Positions 33,349-42,890 are shown, counted from the first letter of the stretch. The stretch is DNA of 64,000 nucleotides from Palauibacter sp022826685 (GCF_965221685.1 NZ_OZ244907.1), one strand, 5' to 3'. Translations and numbers: made by a program. The notes: generated by a model not told the origin, from the sequence alone.

Positions 33349-36300
33349 ATGACGATTCGCGCGCTGCTCTCGCTGGGAGCGCTGCAACTCGGGCTCGCGG
33401 CCGCACCCCCTCCCGCGGAGGCCCAGTCCCCCGAGAGGATCGCGGCCGGGTTCACATGGCGCCTGATCGGGCCCGCCGTTTCCGGGGGACGCATCAACGA
33501 TCTCGAAGTCGTGCCCGGCACCCAGTCGCACATTTATGTGGGCGCGGCTTCGGGCGGCGTCTGGAAGAGCGTGAACCACGGGACGACCTGGGAATCGATC
33601 TTCGACGACGCGGCGAACCTCTCGATCGGGGACATCGCGCTCGCCCCGTCCGATCCACTGGAAGTGTGGGTCGGGACGGGGGAACCGAACAACCGCAACA
33701 GCACGCCGTGGGGCGAGGGCGTGTATCACTCCTCCGACGGCGGCAAGACGTGGCGGCTCACGGGGCTGGAGGAGACGCGCCACATCGGGCGCATCGCCGT
33801 CCACCCCACGAACCCCGACGTCGTGTGGGTGGCGGCGCTGGGCCATCTGTTCGGCCCCAACCCCGAGCGCGGCGTGTACCGCACGACGGACCGCGGCGAG
33901 ACGTGGACGAAGGTCCTCCACATCAACGACGACACGGGGTTCGTGGACCTCGCCCTCAACCCGGCGGACCCTTCGATGCTCTACGCGGCGGCGTACCAGC
34001 GGCGGCGGCGCGCGTGGGGGTTCGCGGGCGGCGGGCCGGGAAGCGGCATCTACAGGTCGACGGACGGCGGCGACTCGTGGCACGAGGTGACCGGGGGCTT
34101 GCCGGCGGGAGACAAGGGACGGATCGGACTCGCCGTCTCCGGGCGTGATCCGGCCCTGGTCATGGCCGTGGTGGAGGCCGAGGAGGGCGGGATCTTCAAG
34201 TCCCGCGACCACGGAGAGACGTGGACGCGCGTGAACGAACTGAACCAGCGTCCGATGTACTACAGCCAGCTCCGGATCGACCCCAACGATGAGGAGCGGG
34301 TGTGGCTCGTGGCGGGGAGCCTGCACCGGTCCGAGGACGGCGGCGACGGCTTCGAGGCGCTGCCCATGGAGATCGAGTACAACACCGGCGTCCACGTGGA
34401 CCACCACGACCTGTGGATCGACCCCGAGGACTCGCGTCACATGATCCTCGGGAACGACGGGGGGCTCTATTCCACATGGGACGACGGCGACAACTGGACG
34501 TTCATCGGGAATATTCCCATCGCCCAGTTCTACGATATCGACTTGGACCTGGCGGATCCGTACCACGTCTACGGCGGACTGCAGGACAACAACTCGTACC
34601 GGGGGCCCAGCCGCACGCGTCGCTATCACGGGATCCTGAACCGCGACTGGCAGGTCCTCGATTACGGCGACGGGATGTACGCCGAGACGGACTGGGGAGA
34701 CCCGGGGACGGTCTACGTCACGTCGCAGAACGCCGGGATCGTGCGCGTGAACCTCGCCACCGGGGACCGGAAGGCGCTCAAACCCTTCCCGCCGGACACG
34801 ACGGTCTCGTATCGCTTCGACTGGAAGTCGCCGATTCTCGTGTCGCCACATGACGCCGCACGCGTGTACCTGGGCGGGAACCGGCTGTTCATCTCGGACG
34901 ATCGCGGGGAGAGTTGGCGCTCGACGGAGGATCTCACCCGCCAGATTCACCAGGACAGCCTGGAGCTGATGGGCGTGCGTCCCGACTCGACGACGCTCTC
35001 CAAGCACGACGGCGCCTCCGGGTATGGGGAGATCACCGCCGTGGCGGAGTCGCCGGTCGAGGCGGGGCTGCTGTGGATCGGGGCGGACGATGGCTCGGTG
35101 AGGGTGAGCCGCGACGATGGGGCGAGCTGGGAGGATTTGACCGACCGGGTGACCGCGGCGGCGGGGCTCCCGTTCCCTTACTACGTGAGCTGGGTCGAAG
35201 CCTCGCACGCGGAGGCGGGCCGCGCGTACGTGAGCCTCGACGGGCACTGGGACGATGACTACCGGCCGCTCGCCGTGGTGACGGAGGACTACGGCGCGAC
35301 GTGGCGGTCGCTCGCGGATGGGCTGAACGGGGCCGCGGCGGTGACGGCCACGGGGCGGGCGACGGGAGGCGGAATGGCCAGCGTGAACGTGATCCGCGAG
35401 CACCCGGAGAATCCGGACCTGCTGATCGTCGGCGCGGAGAACGGCGCTTTCGCCTCTTTGGACCGGGGAGCGATGTGGGCCGCGCTCGGCTCGGGCCTCC
35501 CCGCCGTTCCGGTCGACGACATCGAGATCCAACCGCGCGAGAACGACATCGTCCTCGGCACGCACGGCCGCGCCATCTGGATTCTCGACGACATCACGCC
35601 GCTGTCGCAGCGGTCCGCCGCGGCCGCGATGAACGACGGTGCCCCCCAGTTGTTTGCCCCGCGCCCGGCGACCCTCTTCCTGTACCGGAACGACGTGCCG
35701 TCGATGGGCCAGGGGACGTTCCGCGCGGAAAACCCCGCTTTCGGCGCGAACATCGACTATCGGCTCCCCGAGGAGACCCCGGGCGGTGTCACGATCGACG
35801 TGCTGGATCAGGCCGGACGGGAAATCCGGCGGCTCGAGGGCCCGGGCGCGGCCGGCCTCAACCGGGTCGCGTGGGACCTGCGGCACGATCCGCTGCCGCA
35901 CGACACGACTCGGTACCAGGTGCCGAGCCTCGACGCGGGCCCCGAGGGTCCGTTGGTCCTGGCGGGGACGTTTACGGTGCGTCTGACCGCGGGCGGCGAG
36001 ACGCGCGAGCAGTCGCTGGAGGTCCGTCCCGACCCCGAACTGCCGGTGTCCGCCGAGGAGCGGCTCGCCCGCTACGAGTTCACGATGGACCTGTTCGACC
36101 TGCAGCGGCTGGCCTACGAACGGGGTATCGAGGCGTACGACCTGGAGCGCCGGGCTTCGGACGTGCTTGAGGTGCTGGAAGGCGGGGAGGGGGTTGCCCC
36201 AGAGGATCTCGAACGGGCGCGCGAACTGGTGGGCGAGATCGAGGAACTCGCCGACGAGTGGCGCTCGATCAATGGTGACATCCGCAACTGGTGGACCGGC

Positions 36301-36492
36301 CTGCGCGGCAAGTTCGACGGCGGGGTGTCGACGACGGGCTCCCTGACGGGGCCGTCGGATGATCACCGGCGGCGACTGGAGCAGATCCGCGCGGAGGCCG
36401 AGGCCGCATCGGCCCGGCTGGATGCCGCGCTGGAGGAGACAGCTCCGCAGCTCGACGCGCTACGCGAAGCCGGGAGCCCGCCGCAGCCATGA
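33349..36492 (+). CDS. secreted BNR/VPS10-type beta-propeller protein
   Basis: A 1,047-residue secreted protein with the signal peptide MTIRALLSLGALQLGLAAAP ending AEAQ. The bulk is two stacked beta-propellers built from BNR/sortilin-like blades: SGGVWKSVNHGTTWESIFDD, GVYHSSDGGKTWRLTGLEET, GVYRTTDRGETWTKVLHIND, GIYRSTDGGDSWHEVTGGLP, IFKSRDHGETWTRV, RLFISDDRGESWRSTEDLTR. The SxDxGxTW pattern is the Asp-box. The C-terminal third is an Ig-like fold (GGVTIDVLDQAGREIRRLEG) followed by a helical region (LQRLAYERGIEAYDLERRAS). Often annotated as glycosyl hydrolase or VPS10 protein, but no glycosidase active site is evident. It is coupled to the S9 peptidase. Confidence 0.88.
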   Translation: MTIRALLSLGALQLGLAAAPPPAEAQSPERIAAGFTWRLIGPAVSGGRINDLEVVPGTQSHIYVGAASGGVWKSVNHGTTWESIFDDAANLSIGDIALAPSDPLEVWVGTGEPNNRNSTPWGEGVYHSSDGGKTWRLTGLEETRHIGRIAVHPTNPDVVWVAALGHLFGPNPERGVYRTTDRGETWTKVLHINDDTGFVDLALNPADPSMLYAAAYQRRRRAWGFAGGGPGSGIYRSTDGGDSWHEVTGGLPAGDKGRIGLAVSGRDPALVMAVVEAEEGGIFKSRDHGETWTRVNELNQRPMYYSQLRIDPNDEERVWLVAGSLHRSEDGGDGFEALPMEIEYNTGVHVDHHDLWIDPEDSRHMILGNDGGLYSTWDDGDNWTFIGNIPIAQFYDIDLDLADPYHVYGGLQDNNSYRGPSRTRRYHGILNRDWQVLDYGDGMYAETDWGDPGTVYVTSQNAGIVRVNLATGDRKALKPFPPDTTVSYRFDWKSPILVSPHDAARVYLGGNRLFISDDRGESWRSTEDLTRQIHQDSLELMGVRPDSTTLSKHDGASGYGEITAVAESPVEAGLLWIGADDGSVRVSRDDGASWEDLTDRVTAAAGLPFPYYVSWVEASHAEAGRAYVSLDGHWDDDYRPLAVVTEDYGATWRSLADGLNGAAAVTATGRATGGGMASVNVIREHPENPDLLIVGAENGAFASLDRGAMWAALGSGLPAVPVDDIEIQPRENDIVLGTHGRAIWILDDITPLSQRSAAAAMNDGAPQLFAPRPATLFLYRNDVPSMGQGTFRAENPAFGANIDYRLPEETPGGVTIDVLDQAGREIRRLEGPGAAGLNRVAWDLRHDPLPHDTTRYQVPSLDAGPEGPLVLAGTFTVRLTAGGETREQSLEVRPDPELPVSAEERLARYEFTMDLFDLQRLAYERGIEAYDLERRASDVLEVLEGGEGVAPEDLERARELVGEIEELADEWRSINGDIRNWWTGLRGKFDGGVSTTGSLTGPSDDHRRRLEQIRAEAEAASARLDAALEETAPQLDALREAGSPPQP

Positions 36493-36552
36493 GAAACTCG
36501 ATCCCGGCCAGCGGAGTACGACGTCCGTGACATACGACGACAGGAGCGGAGC

Positions 36553-37206
36553 ATGAATGTCCTGACACGCCGATTGGCCTGGCTCGTCCTGCCGCTGGCC
36601 GCGGCGCCGGCCGCGCTCGAGGCGCAGGCCTGCCTCGGCTTCAGCGGCAGCGGGTTCCTCAGCGGCTCGGGTGCCGTGTGGCGCGAATCATCGGAAGATG
36701 TCAGAGGCCTCGGAGGAGCCGCCGGGTTCGACCTGGGTCCGGTGGCCGCGACGGGTCATTACCTGAAGTTCTCCCGCGCGGACGAGTTCGATCAGGAGTT
36801 CGACTTCGAGGACGCGCGCGCGAGCGTCGGCCTCAAACTTCCGCTACCCGTGCTGTCGGTTTGTCCCGTCGCCACCGTGGGGATTGGCGGCGTGCTGTGG
36901 AGGAACGCGAACGATCTCCCCGACAGGAGCGAGACCGTTTACGGGGTCGGCGTGGCCGTGGGGCAACGCTTCGGTGCGCCGGGCTCCGGCCTCGCGATCA
37001 TCCCCTCGGCGACCCTGAGCATCGAGAACTATTCGGTCGACCGGCTATACGACGACATCGTGGAGGGGGGCCGGGAAGTCAGCCCCGTCATCCGCGGCGG
37101 CGTCACGGTCGAGATCGGCAGCATTCACGTCCGGCCGTACGTCGTGTTCACGACCGCCGAGGACAGTTACCTGATCGCCGGAGTCCAGCTCGGAGTCACC
37201 TTCTGA
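36553..37206 (+). CDS. secreted outer-membrane-barrel-like protein
   Basis: A 217-residue protein whose start is set by AGGAGCGG just before ATG 36553. Signal peptide LAWLVLPLAAAPAALEAQA. The mature part has alternating strands (GFDLGPVAATGHYLKFSRAD, ASVGLKLPLPVLSVCPVATV, PGSGLAIIPSATLSIENYSV, VRPYVVFTTAEDSYLIAGVQ) and ends LGVTF with a terminal aromatic residue. This pattern is typical of an eight-strand outer-membrane barrel. It is similar in style to the gene at 466-900. Function unknown. It lies 60 bases past the BNR/VPS10 gene. Confidence 0.75.
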   Translation: MNVLTRRLAWLVLPLAAAPAALEAQACLGFSGSGFLSGSGAVWRESSEDVRGLGGAAGFDLGPVAATGHYLKFSRADEFDQEFDFEDARASVGLKLPLPVLSVCPVATVGIGGVLWRNANDLPDRSETVYGVGVAVGQRFGAPGSGLAIIPSATLSIENYSVDRLYDDIVEGGREVSPVIRGGVTVEIGSIHVRPYVVFTTAEDSYLIAGVQLGVTF

Positions 37207-37247
37207 GGCCAGCTGCCTCGATTCTGTCTCGGCGCTGGCGGCCCGAC

Positions 37248-37260
37248 TAGCTTCCGCGCC
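37248..37260 (+). promoter_or_regulatory. possible -10 element for a leaderless ligA transcript
   Basis: TAGCTT at 37248-37253 matches the TAnnnT form of a -10 box and ends seven bases before the ligA ATG, so transcription would start at or next to the start codon. No Shine-Dalgarno sequence is visible before ligA. The same TAGCTTC string appears at 16676 and 47199, overlapping stop codons next to downstream genes. Confidence 0.3.
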
Positions 37261-39417
37261 ATGAGCGAATCGAGTCCCGGCGGGCCCGAGCGGCGGGCCC
37301 GAGAACTGCGCAGGGCGCTGCGGCACCACTCGTATCTTTACTACGTCCGCAATCAGCCCGAGATCTCCGACGGACGGTTCGACGAACTGTTCCGCGAACT
37401 GAAGGCCCTGGAGGTGTCGCACCCGGAGCTCGTCACCCCCGATTCGCCGACCCAGCGCGTGGGGGCGGAGCCGCTCGATGCCTTCGAGACGATCGAGCAT
37501 ACCGCACCGATGCTCAGCCTCGATTCATCCGCCGACGTGGAGCCGCTCGAACGGTTCGACGAACGGATGCGCAAGGCGCTCGGAGATGACATCGGATACG
37601 TCGTCGAGCCGAAGCTGGACGGCGCCTCGATCGAACTCGTCTACGAATCCGGCCGGCTCTCGCGGGCCGTAACCCGGGGAGACGGGGTCCGCGGCGAAGG
37701 CGTGACCGAGAACATCCGCACGATCCATTCGGTGCCGCTCCGGCTGCGGGCCGCGGATCGCGAGGTGCCGCCGCTCCTGGCGCTGCGGGCCGAAGTCATC
37801 ATGAGGGTGGGCGATTTCGAGGCGCTGAACGCCCGGCTACTCGAGAGCGACCGCCCTCCGTTCGCGAACCCGCGCAACGCGGCGGCCGGATCGCTGCGGC
37901 AGCTCGACCCGCGCATCACCGCCTCGCGCCCGCTCGACATCTACGTCTACGACATCCTCGCGATCGACGGACGGCCGCCGGCCACCCAGCGCGCCACGCT
38001 CGAAGCGCTGCGCGAGTGGGGGCTCCCCGTGAACGAGCGGTGCCGCCCCGCCGCCGACGTCGGAGAGATCCTCGCGTTCCAGGCGGAGATCGAGGAGGGT
38101 CGCGACGACCTCGAGTACGAGATCGATGGCATCGTCATCAAACTCGACGACATCGCCGCGCGCGACGAAGTTGGCGAGACCTCGCACCACCCGCGCTGGG
38201 CGTTCGCGTTCAAGTTCCCGCCTCGGAAAGAGGTCACCCGGCTCCTTCGCATCTTCCCCAGCGTGGGACGGACCGGCGTCGTGACCCCCATCGCCTTCAT
38301 GCGCCCGGTGGAACTGGGCGGCGTGACGGTGAGCCGCGCGAACCTGCATAACCGGGAAGAGGTCGCTCGCAAGGACATTCGCGAGGGGGACCGGGTGCGG
38401 GTGCAGCGGGCGGGGGATGTGATTCCACAGGTCCTGGAGCGGATCGAGGAGCCGGGCCGCGAGCGTGCAGCACCATGGGTCATGCCCGCCGAGTGTCCCT
38501 CGTGCGGGGCGCTGCTGGAGCCACGCGGCCCCTACACGTTCTGCCCCGACCTGTTCGCCTGTCCCGCGCAGCTGGCCGGACGGATTCAACATCTCGGGTC
38601 GCGGCATGCCCTCGACATCGAAGGACTGGGAGAAGAAACCGCGAACCTCCTCGTCCGGCAGGGCATGATCGGCCGCGTCCCCGAACTGTTCGGACTAGAG
38701 GCGACGAAGCTGATGGAACTGGAAGGCTTCGCCGAGAAGTCCGCCACGAACCTCGTCAGGGCGATCGCTGAAGCGCGGACGACGGAACTCGCGCGCTTCA
38801 TCTACGGCCTCGGCATCCCCGAGATCGGGGTGACCGTGGCGCGGGAACTCGCATCGCACTTCCTCTCCTTCGAAGCGTTCCGAGAGGCGGCGGCACCGAG
38901 GGAGGAGGCGCCAGCGGGGGAGGAGGCGCCCGCGGGGGAGGCGCTTCAGGAAGTGGACGGGATCGGACCCAGGATGGCGGAGCAGATCAGCGCCTTCCTG
39001 GCCCGCCCCGAGGTGTCGGCGGTCGTGGACGAACTGCGTTCGTGGATCGAGCCCGTGCCCCCGCCGCGCGCGGGAGACACCCTGGCCGGACTCCGAATCG
39101 TCCTCACCGGAGGGCTCGAGTCCATGAGCCGCTCCGAGGCCGGGAAGAAGCTGGAGGCTCTGGGCGCGAAGGTCACCTCATCCGTGAGCAAGCAGACGAG
39201 CTACGTCGTTGCGGGCGAGAACCCCGGCCGGAAGCTGGAGCGGGCACAGACCCTCGGCGTCGAGATTCTGGATGAGGCGGGTCTCCTCGAACTCCTGCGC
39301 GACGGACCCGGCGCCCTCTCCCCGCGCGACGAGGTCCCCGCACCCGACGAGGTTCCTGCACCCGGCGCCGCCGGCGACGCTCCCGAAACCGACGCTTCCG
39401 AGACCGACACGCCCTGA
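37261..39417 (+). CDS. ligA: NAD-dependent DNA ligase LigA
   Basis: A 718-residue DNA ligase that seals nicks in replication and repair, using NAD+. Domain Ia (RALRHHSYLYYVRNQPEISD, FDELFRELKALE) precedes the adenylation domain: catalytic Lys118 in VEPKLDGASIELVYESG, then TRGDGVRGEGVTENIRTI, LRAEVIM, NPRNAAAGSLRQLDP and WAFAFKFPP. An OB fold follows (VGRTGVVTPIAFMRPVELGG, LHNREEVARKDIREGDRVRV). The zinc finger cysteines are in PAECPSCGALLEP and TFCPDLFACPAQL. HhH motifs and a BRCT domain (LAGLRIVLTGGLESMSRSEA) come next. Unusual are a Glu/Ala-rich insertion (PREEAPAGEEAPAGEALQEV) within the HhH region and an acidic tail after the BRCT domain. The stop overlaps polX by one base. Confidence 0.98.
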   Translation: MSESSPGGPERRARELRRALRHHSYLYYVRNQPEISDGRFDELFRELKALEVSHPELVTPDSPTQRVGAEPLDAFETIEHTAPMLSLDSSADVEPLERFDERMRKALGDDIGYVVEPKLDGASIELVYESGRLSRAVTRGDGVRGEGVTENIRTIHSVPLRLRAADREVPPLLALRAEVIMRVGDFEALNARLLESDRPPFANPRNAAAGSLRQLDPRITASRPLDIYVYDILAIDGRPPATQRATLEALREWGLPVNERCRPAADVGEILAFQAEIEEGRDDLEYEIDGIVIKLDDIAARDEVGETSHHPRWAFAFKFPPRKEVTRLLRIFPSVGRTGVVTPIAFMRPVELGGVTVSRANLHNREEVARKDIREGDRVRVQRAGDVIPQVLERIEEPGRERAAPWVMPAECPSCGALLEPRGPYTFCPDLFACPAQLAGRIQHLGSRHALDIEGLGEETANLLVRQGMIGRVPELFGLEATKLMELEGFAEKSATNLVRAIAEARTTELARFIYGLGIPEIGVTVARELASHFLSFEAFREAAAPREEAPAGEEAPAGEALQEVDGIGPRMAEQISAFLARPEVSAVVDELRSWIEPVPPPRAGDTLAGLRIVLTGGLESMSRSEAGKKLEALGAKVTSSVSKQTSYVVAGENPGRKLERAQTLGVEILDEAGLLELLRDGPGALSPRDEVPAPDEVPAPGAAGDAPETDASETDTP

Positions 39418-41192
39418 TGGAGAACATCGAGATCGTCCGCGTCCTGGGCGAGGTGGCCGATCTGCTCGAGATCCAGCAAGCGAACCCGTTCCGCGTCCGC
39501 GCCTACCGCAATGCGGTCCGCACGATCAACGCGCACGCCTCCCCCCTGCGCAAACTGGTCGAGCAGGGTGCCGACCTCACCGAACTGCCGTCGATCGGGA
39601 AGGGGCTGGCGGACAACATTCGCGAACTCGTGGAGAGCGGGCGCCTCACGATGCTCGAAGAGATGGCGGCCGAGATCCCCCCGGGGCTCGTCGAGTTGAT
39701 GCGGCTCCCGGGAGTCGGCCCCAAGAAGGCGCGCAAGCTGTGGGACGAACTCGGCGTCGAATCCATCGACGATCTGGAGGAGGTCGCGAACGAAGGGCGC
39801 GTGGCGGAACTGCCCGGTTTCGGGCTCAAGACACAGGACCGGATCCTCCGCGGGATTCGCAACTATCGGACGAGCACGACCCGCTTCCGCCTCGGAGAGG
39901 TCGACAAGCTTCTGCCGCCGTTGATCGAACACCTGCAAACGACACCCGGCATCACCCGCCTGGAAGTCGCGGGGAGCTATCGACGCCGGAGGGAGACGGT
40001 CGGCGACATCGACATCCTCGTCCTCGCCGACGACGCGCGCGCCGCTTCCGACGCCCTCAGCGGGTTCTCGGGCGTGGAGAGCGTGATCGGGGCCGGCGGG
40101 ACGAAGACCTCGGTGCGTCTCCGCAGCGGGTTGCAGGTCGACCTCCGGGTCGTCCCGCCCGAAAGCTGGGGAGCCGCGCTCATCTATTTCACGGGGTCGA
40201 AGGAACACAACATTCGCCTGAGACGCCGCGCGCTTGAGCGACAGCTCCGGGTTTCCGAGTACGGCGTGTTCACGATCCCCGAGGAGTCCCTTGGCGATGC
40301 GCTCGGCGAGCGGGGCATTGCCTCCGAGGGAGAGATGGTGGCGGGAGCGACGGAAGAGGAGGTCTATCGGGCACTCGATCTCTCATGGCTTCCGCCGGAG
40401 ATACGACGCGACCGGGGAGAGTTTCCGGCTTCCGACGCCGGGGAACTGCCTCATCTGGTCGAGGGCTCCGATCTGCGCGGAGATGTCCACATGCACAGCG
40501 ACTGGTCTGATGGCCGCGTTTCCCTGGAGACGATGGTCGAGGCGTGCGTGGCGCGCGGTTACGAGTACATGGCGATTACCGATCACTCGAAAGCGCTGGC
40601 GATGGTCGAAGGCCTCGATGCCGCCAAGCTTCGACGCCAGTGGGAGGAGATCGCGGAAGTGCAGGCCGCGCACCCCGAGATCCGGATCCTGCGCGGGCTG
40701 GAAGTCGACATCCTCCGCGACGGATCGCTGGACCTCGAAGACGACATGCTCGATCAACTCGACGTCGTGATCATCTCGGTTCATTCCTTCTTCGGAATGG
40801 AGCGGGCGCGGCAGACGTCACGCATCCTGAAGGCGCTCGCGCACCCCCGCTCGATGATCTTCGGACACCCCACGGGACGGATCATCAACCGGCGCGGCCC
40901 GATCGATGTGGACATCGACGATATCCTGCACGCCTGCGCCGAGTTCGGTGTCGCCGTCGAGGTCAACTCGCACCCCCACCGTCTGGACCTGAAGGACAGC
41001 CACCTTTGGCGCGCGCGCGAACTGCGCGTACCGGTCGTGGTCGCGACCGACGCGCACCGGCCGGACGATCTGGATCTGGCGCACTACGGCATCGAACAGG
41101 CACGCCGGGCGTGGCTCACCCCGGAACACGTCCTCAATACGCGTGGCGCAGACGACTTCCTGGCAGCCCTTCAAGGAAAGCCGGCGATTTGA
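39417..41192 (+). CDS. polX: family X DNA polymerase with PHP exonuclease domain
   Basis: A 591-residue bacterial PolX for gap-filling repair. The N-terminal lyase-like helical domain begins IVRVLGEVADLLEIQQANPF. HhH motifs follow (LPSIGKGLADNIRELVESGR, LPGVGPKKARKLWDEL). The polymerase palm has GSYRRRRETVGDIDILVLAD with the paired metal-binding Asp residues, and VDLRVVPPESWGAALIYFTG. The PHP domain starts near residue 355 (RGDVHMHSDWSDGRVSLETM, MAITDHSKALAMV, RGLEVDIL, VIISVHSF, HPTGR, VEVNSHPHRLDLKD, VVATDAHRPDDL) and provides the 3'-5' exonuclease. Translation is coupled to ligA by a one-base overlap (TGATG), fitting a joint role in base-excision repair. Confidence 0.97.
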   Translation: MENIEIVRVLGEVADLLEIQQANPFRVRAYRNAVRTINAHASPLRKLVEQGADLTELPSIGKGLADNIRELVESGRLTMLEEMAAEIPPGLVELMRLPGVGPKKARKLWDELGVESIDDLEEVANEGRVAELPGFGLKTQDRILRGIRNYRTSTTRFRLGEVDKLLPPLIEHLQTTPGITRLEVAGSYRRRRETVGDIDILVLADDARAASDALSGFSGVESVIGAGGTKTSVRLRSGLQVDLRVVPPESWGAALIYFTGSKEHNIRLRRRALERQLRVSEYGVFTIPEESLGDALGERGIASEGEMVAGATEEEVYRALDLSWLPPEIRRDRGEFPASDAGELPHLVEGSDLRGDVHMHSDWSDGRVSLETMVEACVARGYEYMAITDHSKALAMVEGLDAAKLRRQWEEIAEVQAAHPEIRILRGLEVDILRDGSLDLEDDMLDQLDVVIISVHSFFGMERARQTSRILKALAHPRSMIFGHPTGRIINRRGPIDVDIDDILHACAEFGVAVEVNSHPHRLDLKDSHLWRARELRVPVVVATDAHRPDDLDLAHYGIEQARRAWLTPEHVLNTRGADDFLAALQGKPAI

Positions 41193-41272
41193 TCCCCCGT
41201 TGAGAGCCCGTCCCCATACTCCCGTCGACAAGGGCCGACACATGGGACCCCAGGGCACGGAGGCTCGGACAC

Positions 41273-42262
41273 ATGACGCGTCGAGGCGGACTCTCACCGC
41301 TGTCGCGGGATCACCACATACCGCTTCGCCGACAGCTCGCGGCCGATCTGGAGGCCGGGATTCGGGATGGACACGTGCGGCCCGGAGCCCCGCTACCGTC
41401 GTCCCGGGACTTGGCGCGTCGACTCGGCGTCGACCGGCGGACCGTCGGAGCGGCGCTCGCGCGACTGCGGCGGAGGAACCTCATCGACCTCGGGAAGGGA
41501 CAGCGCCCCCGGGCGTCGATGCGCCCGCGTCCCCTCCGTCCGCCGCCCGCCGTGGAGATGGTGCCGCGGGCGGCGGCGCTGGACCTGCTGCGGCGCGCAC
41601 ACGCGGGGGGACTCTCACGTTGGCGGCTGCTCAACGAGCTGGAGCAAATCGTGGGCGAACCGCGGAGCCCGGATCCGCATCCCGTGACGCTGTGCGAACC
41701 TCGCGCCGGGTTGCGGGCCGTGCTCGCCGCGGAACTTGAAGAGGCGTGCGGGTTCGCCGTTCATGCCGTCGACTCCGCGCGCAAGATGCCGGAGGACGCC
41801 CCGGTGATCCTGCGGCGTGAGTTGCTGTCACGCATGCGCCGGTCCGGAACCGTCGAGTGCGTTCCGATTTCACTTGCCGGGGGCACCCGCGAACGCGAAC
41901 TCGTCCGACGCCGAGTACGCCGTGGATTCGTCGTGCTTCTCTCCCGCAGCGAGACCGTGCGCGTCTTCGCCGCGGAACTCGCCGCCAGGGACTTCGCTCT
42001 CGGAATCAGCTTCAAGGCTCTCGACCCGCGTCTCGACGCGCAGGCCGTGCAGCGAGCCGTGACCGCGGCAACGATCATCTTTCATGACCGACTCGTCCCG
42101 ATGTCCGGGTATGCCGGCGGCATGGCTCCCGCGGTGCCGATTACGCTCCTCCCTCCCGAAGAGATCGAACGGCTCCGCGCCTACCTGTCCAGCACGGATC
42201 GGCCCCACCGCGGCCGGAGCGGATTCGCTTCGGACAGGCCGCTACGTTCGGGGAGGACGTAG
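41273..42262 (+). CDS. GntR-type winged-helix regulator
   Basis: A 329-residue protein. The N-terminus is a GntR winged helix: HIPLRRQLAADLEAGIRDGH, VRPGAPLPSSRDLARRLGVD, RRTVGAALARLRRRNLIDLG. The remaining 250 residues do not show the aminotransferase fold expected in MocR-type members: there is no PLP lysine motif and the length is shorter. AALDLLRRAHAGGLSRWRLL, GLRAVLAAELEEACGFAV and RRVRRGFVVLLSRSETVRVF suggest a ligand-binding or periplasmic-binding-like domain. Ligand and targets unknown. It lies 80 bases past polX in the same direction; no divergently transcribed target gene is present. Confidence 0.8.
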   Translation: MTRRGGLSPLSRDHHIPLRRQLAADLEAGIRDGHVRPGAPLPSSRDLARRLGVDRRTVGAALARLRRRNLIDLGKGQRPRASMRPRPLRPPPAVEMVPRAAALDLLRRAHAGGLSRWRLLNELEQIVGEPRSPDPHPVTLCEPRAGLRAVLAAELEEACGFAVHAVDSARKMPEDAPVILRRELLSRMRRSGTVECVPISLAGGTRERELVRRRVRRGFVVLLSRSETVRVFAAELAARDFALGISFKALDPRLDAQAVQRAVTAATIIFHDRLVPMSGYAGGMAPAVPITLLPPEEIERLRAYLSSTDRPHRGRSGFASDRPLRSGRT

Positions 42263-42427
42263 CCCATGCGCCCATTCCACCCTAAGTTGAGGAGGGGCTG
42301 CCAGCGCCCCACCACGGAGTTGTTGGGATTATGAAGAACAGATTCTATCCGATCGACTATTCGGAAAGTGGACCGTACACTGTGACGACTGTCTGTCGCG
42401 GCGTGGACTCCGGTCCCGAGTGCGATC

Positions 42428-42679
42428 GTGTCTAAAGCCAACTTCGACCCCGGAGTGATCGTGAGGGCCCTCCGCTTCCGGGCGAAACTCGATGGATTCC
42501 GGCTCGAGCGCGGCCACTACATGGATCGGCCCGAGGATCGCGCGGACCGCTGGTACGTCGTTCCGTTGGGAGACAACGACGCCGCGCGCTCCGGAGACGG
42601 TTTCCCGACGATCAAGAGGGCGGCCGCCGAAGCAGAGCGCCTCCGCAAGCTCCGCGAAGCTTCCCCGCCCGAGGACTAG
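42428..42679 (+). CDS. hypothetical small protein
   Basis: An 83-residue open frame from GTG 42428: MSKANFDPGVIVRALRFRAK, LDGFRLERGHYMDRPEDRAD, RWYVVPLGDNDAARSGDGFP, TIKRAAAEAERLRKL. The composition looks protein-like, with a possible C-terminal helix, but I recognise no family. A 34-codon frame from ATG 42331 (MKNRFYPIDYSESGPYTVTT) ends at 42435 and overlaps its start, so it could be a coupled leader. No strong ribosome-binding site. It lies just upstream of the tRNA cluster. Confidence 0.45.
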   Translation: MSKANFDPGVIVRALRFRAKLDGFRLERGHYMDRPEDRADRWYVVPLGDNDAARSGDGFPTIKRAAAEAERLRKLREASPPED

Positions 42680-42797
42680 CGCTCCACCGCGGCGACCCCG
42701 GCGGACCGGCCTCCGTCCCACCGGCCATCCATCGAAACCGCCGCTTGAAGCGCCGACCCCCCTCAAGTATTATCGACGCCCCAACTCATTGGGACGT

Positions 42798-42870
42798 TGG
42801 CCCGTGGTGGAATTGGCAACACGTCTGGCTCTGGACCAGAAGATTCCAGGTTCGAGTCCTGGCGGGCCAA
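42798..42870 (+). tRNA. tRNA-Gln (anticodon CTG)
   Basis: Acceptor TGGCCCG (42798-42804) pairs with CGGGCCA (42863-42869); discriminator A. Anticodon stem TCTGG/CCAGA with loop CTCTGGA gives anticodon CTG (reads CAG). T-arm CCAGG-TTCGAGT-CCTGG. No encoded CCA. First gene of a four-tRNA cluster. Confidence 0.95.
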
Positions 42871-42890
42871 TCAGGACAGCAGGATCCTGC

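Noticed and set aside
19115..36366. Very long antisense frames (19115-21925, 30356-33406, 33253-36366, 27167-28963 on the minus strand)
   Set aside because: They mirror well-supported enzymes on the plus strand and show only the Arg/Val/His-rich composition expected of shadow frames in high-GC DNA.
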